Positions 54,901 through 61,995 of a stretch of 64,000 nt of DNA are shown here, one piece after another. Positions within the stretch are counted from its first letter, which is position 1. Each line of letters begins with the position of its first letter. Origin of the DNA: Arenibacter sp. F20364 (lineage in GTDB: Bacteria; Bacteroidota; Bacteroidia; Flavobacteriales; Flavobacteriaceae); contig NZ_JALKBD010000024.1 of the NCBI RefSeq assembly GCF_023015905.1, positions 1 to 64,000 of the forward strand, in the 5' to 3' direction. The notes beneath the pieces are model-generated. The model worked only from the letters and a program-made list of their open reading frames with translations. It did not search any database and was not told where the DNA came from. Made by a program: the position numbers and the translations under genes.

Positions 54901-56418
54901 TACTCTATTGAGGATTTATCACAGTTGATTTTCGATTTAAAATCCGCCAATCGCGACGCTAGGATCAACGTCAAATTGGTTTCTGAGGTCGGTGTTGGTA
55001 CGGTAGCCGCAGGTGTCTCCAAGGCCAAAGCGGACGTTATTTTGATATCCGGCCATGATGGCGGTACCGGGGCATCTCCATTAACATCATTAAAGCATGC
55101 CGGACTTCCATGGGAATTGGGAATTGCCGAAGCGCAACAAACCTTGGTTCTAAACGACTTAAGGAACAGGATCGTATTGGAATGTGATGGTCAGTTAAAA
55201 ACTGGACGCGATGTAGCAGTAGCTTGTTTACTGGGAGCAGAAGAGTTTGGATTTGCAACTGCCCCCCTTGTAGCATCAGGATGTATCATGATGCGAGTAT
55301 GCCATCTAAATACGTGCCCGGTAGGGATTGCGACGCAAAATCCTGAACTGCGTAAGAAGTTTGAAGGCAAACCAGAGCACGTTGTAAACTATATGTACTT
55401 TGTAGCCCAGGAACTAAGGGAAATAATGGCCCAATTAGGGTTTAGGACCATTGATGAAATGGTAGGACAGGTACAGAAATTGGACCGTAAAAAAGCCTTG
55501 GAACATTACAAAGCCGCAGGAATAGACCTTACGCCAATTCTATATCAAGTTGACGTACCAAAAGGAACCAAATTCTACAATACCCAAAAGCAGCAACACG
55601 ATGTTGACAAGTCTATTGAGTTTGAAATTTTGGAAAAAGCGCATCCCGCATTGTTCAGAAAAGAAAAAATTTCTTTAGATTTCCCAATACATAATACGGA
55701 CAGGGCCGTTGGAGCTATTACCAGTAATGAAATTTCAAAGATTTATGGTGTTGAAGGCCTACCCGAAAACACACTAAAACTTAATTTCACCGGTTCTGCA
55801 GGGCAAAGTTTTGGTGCCTTTGCAACCAAAGGCCTTACAATGATCGTCAATGGAAACACCAACGATTATCTAGGAAAGGGATTGTCCGGAGCAAAGCTCA
55901 TTATAAAAGTACCGTATAAGTCAACCTTAAAACCAGAGGACAACGTAATAACCGGAAATGTTACGCTTTATGGCGCAACATCGGGCGAAGCCTATATAAA
56001 TGGAAAAGCCGGAGAACGTTTTTGCGTAAGAAATTCGGGAGCACAGGCTGTTGTAGAAGGTATTGGAGATCATGGTTGTGAGTATATGACCGGTGGTACT
56101 GCAGTTATCCTTGGAGAAGTAGGAAGAAACTTTGGGGCCGGAATGAGCGGTGGTATTGCGTACATCTTTGATGAAAAAAATACCTTCAGGAAAAACTGTA
56201 ATACTGAAACCCTAAACCTATTAAAAGTAGAGGACGATAATGATATTGCAGAATTAAAAGGCCTAATAGAAAATCACTATAATGCCACCCTTAGTCCTAT
56301 AGCACAAAGGATTTTGGAAAAATGGGAAGAGTGCCTACCAAAGTTCATCAGGGTTTTCCCTGAAGAATACAAACAGGCATTGATACGTTTAGAAAAAGAA
56401 AAATTAGAAACGATATAA
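51910..56418 (+). CDS. gltB: Glutamate synthase large subunit
   Basis: A 1502-residue enzyme. Cys18 in DNCGAGF is the expected N-terminal nucleophile of the glutaminase domain after propeptide removal. Then come the central domain, the FMN/iron-sulphur synthase domain with GGKSNSGEGGEDAERF and LVSEVGVGTVAAGVSKAKAD, the CxxxxxC cluster region CHLNTCPVGIATQ, and the C-terminal beta-helix (GATSGEAYINGKAGERF). It makes two glutamates from glutamine and 2-oxoglutarate. Confidence 0.96.
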   Translation: MKLRKQGMYLPEFEHDNCGAGFICSLKGKKSNDIIHKALEILEKLEHRGAVSSDGKTGDGAGILIDIPHDFFQDVCNFELPEPGSYAVGNVFLPQKENQRDYCIDVFESNIKKQGLKLLGWRDVPVNKSIPGRIATETEPFVKQIFVARENDEQDFFHFNLKLFIARKVTEHTVNASKLSESKFFYVPSLSTKIIIFKGLLMPEDISLYYKDLMDPRVVTRLALVHQRFSTNTFPTWDLAQPFRYMCHNGEINTLRGNVSRMRSREELMKSDWFGDEIKNIIPIILPGKSDSATMDMVVELLLMTGRSLPEVMMILVPEAWEKNEEMSEAKKAFYEYHSCLMEPWDGPASIPFTDGNYIGAVLDRNGLRPSRYSVTKDGYVIMSSEVGVVDLEPENIEMHGRLEPGKMFLVNMEEGRIVNDEEIKEAIAVKYPYQKWLNKNLVHLKDIPYNDCPLFLNEASVQKRKAVFGYTLEDINTIILPMGKTAKEPLGSMGSDTPIAILSDRPQLIYNYFKQLFAQVTNPPLDGIREELITDISLTLGSDHNIFEFSELHCRKLKIKNPVISKEDLDKIKNYDASPDYKVVSIPMLYDIEKGHNGLEDALESILHQAEQAIDEGANIIILSDRNVSKEKAPIPALLACSYVNSGLQRLGKRSKLSVIIESAEPREVHHFALLFGFGASAINPYLVNEIIAEQIEEQDITQYSFEEAIGNYNKAVGKGILKVMNKIGISTLNSYRGSQLFECIGINTKAVDKYFPNTPTRIQGIGLYEIEKEIAKRHHKAYTDKDIAANLDLEIGGQYRWRRDGEKHLFNPLSIAKLQKSVRNNEPESYKEFAQMVNEQSKDLMTIRGLFEFSNYDPIPLEEVEPWTEIVKRFKTGAMSYGSISKEAHENLAIAMNRIGGKSNSGEGGEDAERFYKNQTGDWKNSAIKQVASGRFGVTSNYLTSAKEIQIKMAQGAKPGEGGQLPGPKVNPSIAKTRNSTPYVGLISPPPHHDIYSIEDLSQLIFDLKSANRDARINVKLVSEVGVGTVAAGVSKAKADVILISGHDGGTGASPLTSLKHAGLPWELGIAEAQQTLVLNDLRNRIVLECDGQLKTGRDVAVACLLGAEEFGFATAPLVASGCIMMRVCHLNTCPVGIATQNPELRKKFEGKPEHVVNYMYFVAQELREIMAQLGFRTIDEMVGQVQKLDRKKALEHYKAAGIDLTPILYQVDVPKGTKFYNTQKQQHDVDKSIEFEILEKAHPALFRKEKISLDFPIHNTDRAVGAITSNEISKIYGVEGLPENTLKLNFTGSAGQSFGAFATKGLTMIVNGNTNDYLGKGLSGAKLIIKVPYKSTLKPEDNVITGNVTLYGATSGEAYINGKAGERFCVRNSGAQAVVEGIGDHGCEYMTGGTAVILGEVGRNFGAGMSGGIAYIFDEKNTFRKNCNTETLNLLKVEDDNDIAELKGLIENHYNATLSPIAQRILEKWEECLPKFIRVFPEEYKQALIRLEKEKLETI

Positions 56419-56425
56419 TCGAAAT

Positions 56426-57892
56426 ATGGGAAAGATAACAGGATTTTTGGAATTCGATAGAAAGGTGGAAGCATACGCCCCTGTAGAGGATAGAATAAAA
56501 AACTATAAGGAGTTTACGGTCCCCATGAAAGAAAAGGAGCTTAGGGATCAAGGTGCCAGATGTATGGACTGTGGTATTCCATTTTGTCATAGTGGGTGTC
56601 CGTTAGGGAATTTAATACCCGATTTCAACGACGCAGTTTACCTTGGCAAATGGGAAAAAGCTGCAGAAATTTTACATGCCACCAACAACTTCCCGGAATT
56701 CACCGGAAGATTATGTCCCGCTCCCTGTGAGGAGGCTTGCGTTTTGGGCATTAATGAAGATCCGGTAACTATTGAGAACATAGAAAAGAACATCGTTGAA
56801 ACGGCTTTCAAAAATGGCTGGGTAGTAGCAGAACCACCCACTAGCAGAACCGGAAAAACGGTTGCGGTTATAGGATCGGGACCTGCCGGACTTGCAGCCG
56901 CTCAGCAGCTCAACAGAGCCGGACACTTGGTCACCCTTTATGAAAGGGATGAAAAAGTTGGAGGTCTTCTACGATATGGTATTCCTGATTTTAAGATGGA
57001 AAAAAATATCATTGATAGAAGGGTGAAAATTTTAGAAGAAGAAGGTATTATATTTAAGACCGGTGTTCATGTGGGCGTTGATGTATTGGCTACGGAACTT
57101 CAAGATCAATTTGATGCCATTGTTCTGTCCGGTGGTGCCACTGTGAGAAGAGGATTGCCCATTGAAGGAGCTGACCTAAACGGAGTGGTACAGGCCATGG
57201 ATTTCTTAAAACAAAACAACAAGCGCGTAGACGGCATTAAAGATCTGGGCAAAGAAATAAAGGCTACGGATAAGAATGTAGTGGTTATTGGTGGAGGAGA
57301 TACTGGATCTGATTGTATAGGAACCTCCATAAGACATGGAGCAAAATCCGTATCCAACTTTGAAATATTAGGAAAACCTCCTGTAGGACGTCCGGAGGAT
57401 CAACCTTGGCCATTTTGGCCAATGCGTTTGAGAACCAGTTCCTCTCACAAAGAAGGTGTAGAGCGATTTTTCAGCATTTCCACCAAAAAATTCCTTGGTG
57501 ATAAAAATGGTAATTTAAAAGGACTGATTACTTCTGAAGTAGAGTGGATTACACAACCAGGGCAACGACCAATTCTTAAGGAAGTTCCTGGCACGGAAAA
57601 GGAATGGAAATGCGAATTGGCACTTTTGGCCATGGGTTTTACCGGTTCGGAAATGACTATTGCCGAGCAATTGGGGCTTGAAGCAGATCCACGTACCAAC
57701 ATTAAAGCTAGTGAAGCAGATTATAAGACCAACGTTCCCGGTGTTTTTGTTGCCGGTGACCAAAGAAGAGGACAATCCTTAATAGTTTGGGCCATTTCCG
57801 AAGGTAGACAAGCGGCTTATCATGTAGATACATACCTCATGGGAACATCCTATTTACCGTTAAAAGGAGAGGGAGACCTACCAAGGGTTTAA
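56426..57892 (+). CDS. gltD: Glutamate synthase small subunit
   Basis: A 488-residue NADPH/FAD subunit with two iron-sulphur-binding segments, CMDCGIPFCHSGCPLGNLIP and CPAPCEEACVLG, and two Rossmann motifs, IGSGPAGLAAAQQL and IGGGDTGSDC. It passes electrons to GltB. It starts 7 bp after gltB and is followed by a strong terminator. Confidence 0.96.
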   Translation: MGKITGFLEFDRKVEAYAPVEDRIKNYKEFTVPMKEKELRDQGARCMDCGIPFCHSGCPLGNLIPDFNDAVYLGKWEKAAEILHATNNFPEFTGRLCPAPCEEACVLGINEDPVTIENIEKNIVETAFKNGWVVAEPPTSRTGKTVAVIGSGPAGLAAAQQLNRAGHLVTLYERDEKVGGLLRYGIPDFKMEKNIIDRRVKILEEEGIIFKTGVHVGVDVLATELQDQFDAIVLSGGATVRRGLPIEGADLNGVVQAMDFLKQNNKRVDGIKDLGKEIKATDKNVVVIGGGDTGSDCIGTSIRHGAKSVSNFEILGKPPVGRPEDQPWPFWPMRLRTSSSHKEGVERFFSISTKKFLGDKNGNLKGLITSEVEWITQPGQRPILKEVPGTEKEWKCELALLAMGFTGSEMTIAEQLGLEADPRTNIKASEADYKTNVPGVFVAGDQRRGQSLIVWAISEGRQAAYHVDTYLMGTSYLPLKGEGDLPRV

Positions 57893-57922
57893 TATATTTA
57901 CCGAATATCGGAATAGATCAAG

Positions 57923-57957
57923 AAAATCCAACCCAATAAATGGGTTGGATTTTTTTT
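57923..57957 (+). terminator. Rho-independent terminator of gltBD
   Basis: AAAATCCAACCCA and TGGGTTGGATTTT form a 13-bp perfect stem with a 5-base loop, followed by a T-tract. Confidence 0.9.
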
Positions 57958-58040
57958 GGCCAAGTCAAAAGTTAAGACAAAACATTGCCCAAACATTTCA
58001 AAAATATCTAAAGTGATAAAGACAATTTGCCTTGATCAAA

Positions 58041-59435
58041 CTAGGAAGCCTCTTCTCCTATGTTGATCTCCAAATCGGGACGCTTTGCCTTGAGGTTTTC
58101 TACTTTTTCCTTGGTAACCTCGGTATTCCATAAGTAAATTCGACTTAATTTATGTAGCACTTCCAAACCTTCTAGACCATTATCCCCTATTCGCGTACCA
58201 TACAGGTTTAAGGCTTCCAAATTTTGAAGTTTCGCCAAAAAGGATAGCCCGTCATTGGTAATAGGGTTAGAATGAATATTTAATCTAACCATGTTTTCGA
58301 ACTGTCCAATAGTTTTAAGATCTTCATCCCTTAGGTTTAGGTTACTCAAATTTAAATACACAATTTGATCCTTTAAAGGCAACAGCTCAACCACATTTAC
58401 ACTTTCCTTTGTTTTATTTGGTAAAAAGCTGACATCCAATAAATAACTCCCTTCACTTATTGTCCTTATAACAAAACCCTTGGCATTCAAGGAAGCCACA
58501 ATCAAAGAATCGGCCGGTTCCACTTTCCTTGCCAAAGAATTCCCCCCATGCCCTTCCAATCCAAGAACCTTGTTCGCTGCCGACAAATAATCGCCCTCGA
58601 TTTGAAAATCACCCATTTGCCCCTTTTCCGGAGCACCGCTCATTATCCATAATTCCAATAATTTTATCTGCTCCCCGGAAAGTGGTTTTTTGCCATCTGG
58701 CGGCATAAAATCATCGTGATGCTCCGGAAGGCTTACCCTTCTATAAAGTTCACTTCCTTTCAAATCCCCTATAACAACACCTTGTCCGTTCTCCCCACCT
58801 TTTATAATGCGGTCATAAGAGGAAAGAACCAGATCACCTTTAGTCTTTCCTGGGTTATGACAACTTACGCAATAGTCCGAAAGCATTGGGGAAACAACAT
58901 CCAGAAATATATCGGCAGAATCCAAGACTGTAACAGGGGGTCTTTTTTCGGGCTTAGGTGGAAGTCCCACCAACTTTCGCAACGGATCAGGGGAGTACTG
59001 TGTAAGATAGGAAGCACCATGGGTTAAATTACCCCCCATATGACCGGTATATCCCAGTCCTACTAATAGAAATACCATAAGTCCGGACTGTAGCACCACA
59101 ATCCGTTTTGTTTTTTCCCATACCATAAAAACAAAGGCCAATACGGCAAAAACCGCCAGTGCCACCCCCATCCACTGATGGGAACTTAAGGCCTCCGCGT
59201 CATAGCCCCCCTGAAAGGAAAGCATATAACCAAATACGCATGACAAAATAGCGCTAGCTGCTCCTGCACCCATCAAGAAAGGCACCGCTCCCTTCAATTG
59301 TGAAAACTTCTTTTTTTTGGCCAGAAAATACATAGAAATACCAACCAAAATAATCCCAATGGGAAGATGGACTATTAAGGGATGAAACCTTCCTATAAAA
59401 ATAACCCAATCCGATACTTCTGTAATCTGATCCAT
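58041..59435 (-). CDS. Membrane protein with DUF2231-like helices, c-type cytochrome and leucine-rich repeats
   Basis: Residues ~10-145 contain four membrane helices (LIVHLPIGIILVGISMYFLA is the DUF2231-like start). A haem-binding CVSCH follows near residue 190, of the planctomycete-cytochrome type (SDYCVSCHNPGKTKGDLVL). The C-terminal ~100 residues are leucine-rich repeats (NLRDEDLKTIGQFENMVRL and NLEALNLYGTRIGDNGLEGL). The cluster context with DUF1501/DUF1553 genes suggests a role in polysaccharide or organic sulphate catabolism seen in marine bacteria; this is inference. Confidence 0.8.
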   Translation of the reverse strand: MDQITEVSDWVIFIGRFHPLIVHLPIGIILVGISMYFLAKKKKFSQLKGAVPFLMGAGAASAILSCVFGYMLSFQGGYDAEALSSHQWMGVALAVFAVLAFVFMVWEKTKRIVVLQSGLMVFLLVGLGYTGHMGGNLTHGASYLTQYSPDPLRKLVGLPPKPEKRPPVTVLDSADIFLDVVSPMLSDYCVSCHNPGKTKGDLVLSSYDRIIKGGENGQGVVIGDLKGSELYRRVSLPEHHDDFMPPDGKKPLSGEQIKLLELWIMSGAPEKGQMGDFQIEGDYLSAANKVLGLEGHGGNSLARKVEPADSLIVASLNAKGFVIRTISEGSYLLDVSFLPNKTKESVNVVELLPLKDQIVYLNLSNLNLRDEDLKTIGQFENMVRLNIHSNPITNDGLSFLAKLQNLEALNLYGTRIGDNGLEGLEVLHKLSRIYLWNTEVTKEKVENLKAKRPDLEINIGEEAS

Positions 59436-59437
59436 AA

Positions 59438-60514
59438 TTAAATCCTATGTAATTTATAAGGGTAAACTCCATTGGCATTCCATTGACAGACATATAAATT
59501 TTTATCCCCATCCACACAAACGTCATGACAGTTCTTGAATACCGTTTGATCTTGCAACATCAACTTAAGTTTTCCATTTTTATATTTCGGTTTGGTCCCG
59601 CCTGGATTGGACACTACCTTGTTTTCCCTATCCAAAATAGTAACAAACCCTTTGTTTAAGGCCAAATTATAGTTCCCCTTTTCCATTCCGAAACAGACCC
59701 CTGAGTAAATATTATTCCCATCTATGACAGGCCTACTTACAAAGGCGCCTGGCAAATAAAATGTTTCTAAATATTTTCCGTCCAGACTAAATCTCTTAAA
59801 GGAATTTTTTATTCGGGCAGTACACAACAAGCTTGGGTTATTGGGATCTCTGGTATCCAAGGTCACCCCATGCACTTGCTTAAACTTATCCGGCTGTAAA
59901 AAACTATCACCTCCAAATTTTCTGATAAATTCACCCTCTGAGTTATACTGCAAAATATATTGTGAACCATATCCGTCCGCAACATAAATATCCCCATTGG
60001 GACCAATAGCGGTTTCTGTAGGCCTAAAGAACATCTTCCCATCATATTCCCCTATTTTATCTGGAGCATCCAGTTCAAAAACAACATCGCCCTCAAGTGT
60101 ACTTTTTAATACCCTTCCACTCCTTGGATCGGTAATATAAAGGTATTCTTCCCCACCTGCCCCATGAATGGTCAGGCCGTGTGCACTGGACAAATTCAAT
60201 GTCCAACTCCCCAACAACTTCCCAGATCTATCATAAATCAATACATTATTCTTAGGGTGATCAGTCAACATAAAAAGTCTCCCCTTTCTGTCCATGACCA
60301 TTTCATGACAGTTATTTACAGGGAAGGCCTTGGGATCCAAATTGCCCCATTGGGTTTCCACTTTATATCTAAAATCGCCATGTCCCAAAATTTGTTCCCC
60401 AAGTTTGGGTTTTGACGGCAATATATAAAAGGGCACCACTGCTGATGCCAATAACGCACTCCCTCCCATAGAGGACTTTTTGACAAATTTTCTCCGCGTA
60501 ATCATCGGGGCCAA
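59438..60514 (-). CDS. Tat-exported NHL/six-bladed beta-propeller protein
   Basis: A 358-residue protein whose N-terminus carries a twin-arginine signal (TRRKFVKKSSMGGSALLASA). It then has repeating NHL-type segments (HEMVMDRKGRLFMLTDHP, NVLIYDRSGKLLGSW, ETAIGPNGDIYVADGYG). It is exported folded and probably binds substrate or a partner in the same cluster. It overlaps no neighbour; gaps are 2 bp on each side. Confidence 0.8.
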   Translation of the reverse strand: MAPMITRRKFVKKSSMGGSALLASAVVPFYILPSKPKLGEQILGHGDFRYKVETQWGNLDPKAFPVNNCHEMVMDRKGRLFMLTDHPKNNVLIYDRSGKLLGSWTLNLSSAHGLTIHGAGGEEYLYITDPRSGRVLKSTLEGDVVFELDAPDKIGEYDGKMFFRPTETAIGPNGDIYVADGYGSQYILQYNSEGEFIRKFGGDSFLQPDKFKQVHGVTLDTRDPNNPSLLCTARIKNSFKRFSLDGKYLETFYLPGAFVSRPVIDGNNIYSGVCFGMEKGNYNLALNKGFVTILDRENKVVSNPGGTKPKYKNGKLKLMLQDQTVFKNCHDVCVDGDKNLYVCQWNANGVYPYKLHRI

Positions 60515-60516
60515 TT

Positions 60517-61986
60517 TTATGAAAGAATGTCTTTGACTACATGTCCGTGAACATCTGTTAATCTAAATCTTCTCCCTTGGTGTTTAAAAGTAAGTCGCTC
60601 ATGGTCTATCCCCAGTAGATGTAGCAAGGTGGCTTGAAAGTCATGAACATGAACTTCATTCTGTACCACGTTATAGCTAAATTCGTCGGTTTTACCATAG
60701 ACCATACCTGCCTTGACACCTGCCCCGGCCATCCACATTGTAAAACAACCAGGATGATGGTCCCTACCGTAATTATCGGCCGTTAATCTACCTTGGGAAA
60801 AACTGGTCCGGCCAAATTCTCCGCCCCAGACCACCAGGGTATCTTCCAACAAACCTCTTTGTTTTAAATCCTTGATCAGGCCGGCAGTTGCTTGATCGGT
60901 ACCTAGTGCCTGTTTTTTTATCCCCCCGGGAAGGCCACCATGTTGATCCCAACCCATATGGTACAATTGTATAAATTTCACATCCCTTTCCGCCAAGCGT
61001 CTAGCTTGCAAACAATTGGCAGCGTATGTACCAGGTATTTTGGCATCTTCCCCGTATAATTTATAAATATGATCGGGCTCCTCCCTGGTGTCGACGGCAT
61101 CAGGAATCGAATTTTGCATCTTATAGGCCATTTCATACTGATTGATTTTGGACTGTATCTCTGGATCCTTCCAAACATCAAATTGATGGTTATTCAATTG
61201 TGAAACGTAATCCAAAGCCCTTCTTCGATCTTCATCATGCACACCGTGGGGGTTGTTCAAATATAGTACCGGATCCTTGCCCGACCTAAATTGTACCCCT
61301 TGGTGATGGGATGGCAAAAAACCATTTCCCCATGCAGCCGAACTCAAAGGTTGGGCACCTCCACCTTTGGACAATAGGACTACAAAATTCGGAAGGTTTT
61401 TATTGTCACTGGCCAATCCGTAACTAAGCCAAGAACCTATGGACGGCCGTCCACTCTGCTGACTACCTGTTTGCAGAAACATTACGGCAGGTTCATGGTT
61501 TATAGCATCGGTACGCATGGAGTTAATAATGCATAGATCATCCACTACTTGGGCGGTATAGGGAAAAATCTCACTAACCCATGCACCCGATTGTCCGTAT
61601 TGCTTAAAGTCGTATATAGATTTAACCAAAGGAAAAGTAGATTGGCTGGAGACCATACCGGAATTACGTTGGGTTCCTTGTACAGATGGAGGTATTTCTT
61701 TCCCGTGCCATTTTGCCAATTCCGGTTTATAATCAAAAGTCTCCAATTGTGAGGGGCCTCCGCTTTGAAACAGATAAATTACCCGTTTTGCCTTGGCCGG
61801 GAAATGCGTGCTGCCCAAAGAGCCGCCCAATAGGTTTTGCGCACCGCCTCCCAAAGGATTATTCCCATATAAGGATGATGGCCCCATTAAGCTGGCAAGG
61901 GCTACAGAGCCGAACCCAAGTGCCGATTTCTTTAAAAATCCCCTACGGGTCTCCATAAATTCCATGTGCTTTTTAAAATCTTCCAT
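60517..61986 (-). CDS. DUF1501 protein, Tat-exported
   Basis: A 489-residue protein with a Tat-like signal (TRRGFLKKSALGFGSVALAS) and DUF1501 hallmarks: AKRVIYLFQSGGPSQLETFD, RPSIGSWLSYGLAS, and a C-terminal RDHHPGCFTMWMAGAGVKAG region reminiscent of sulfatase/alkaline-phosphatase folds. DUF1501 genes are usually paired with a DUF1553 gene, as here. Confidence 0.9.
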   Translation of the reverse strand: MEDFKKHMEFMETRRGFLKKSALGFGSVALASLMGPSSLYGNNPLGGGAQNLLGGSLGSTHFPAKAKRVIYLFQSGGPSQLETFDYKPELAKWHGKEIPPSVQGTQRNSGMVSSQSTFPLVKSIYDFKQYGQSGAWVSEIFPYTAQVVDDLCIINSMRTDAINHEPAVMFLQTGSQQSGRPSIGSWLSYGLASDNKNLPNFVVLLSKGGGAQPLSSAAWGNGFLPSHHQGVQFRSGKDPVLYLNNPHGVHDEDRRRALDYVSQLNNHQFDVWKDPEIQSKINQYEMAYKMQNSIPDAVDTREEPDHIYKLYGEDAKIPGTYAANCLQARRLAERDVKFIQLYHMGWDQHGGLPGGIKKQALGTDQATAGLIKDLKQRGLLEDTLVVWGGEFGRTSFSQGRLTADNYGRDHHPGCFTMWMAGAGVKAGMVYGKTDEFSYNVVQNEVHVHDFQATLLHLLGIDHERLTFKHQGRRFRLTDVHGHVVKDILS

Positions 61987-61995
61987 ATTAAATAT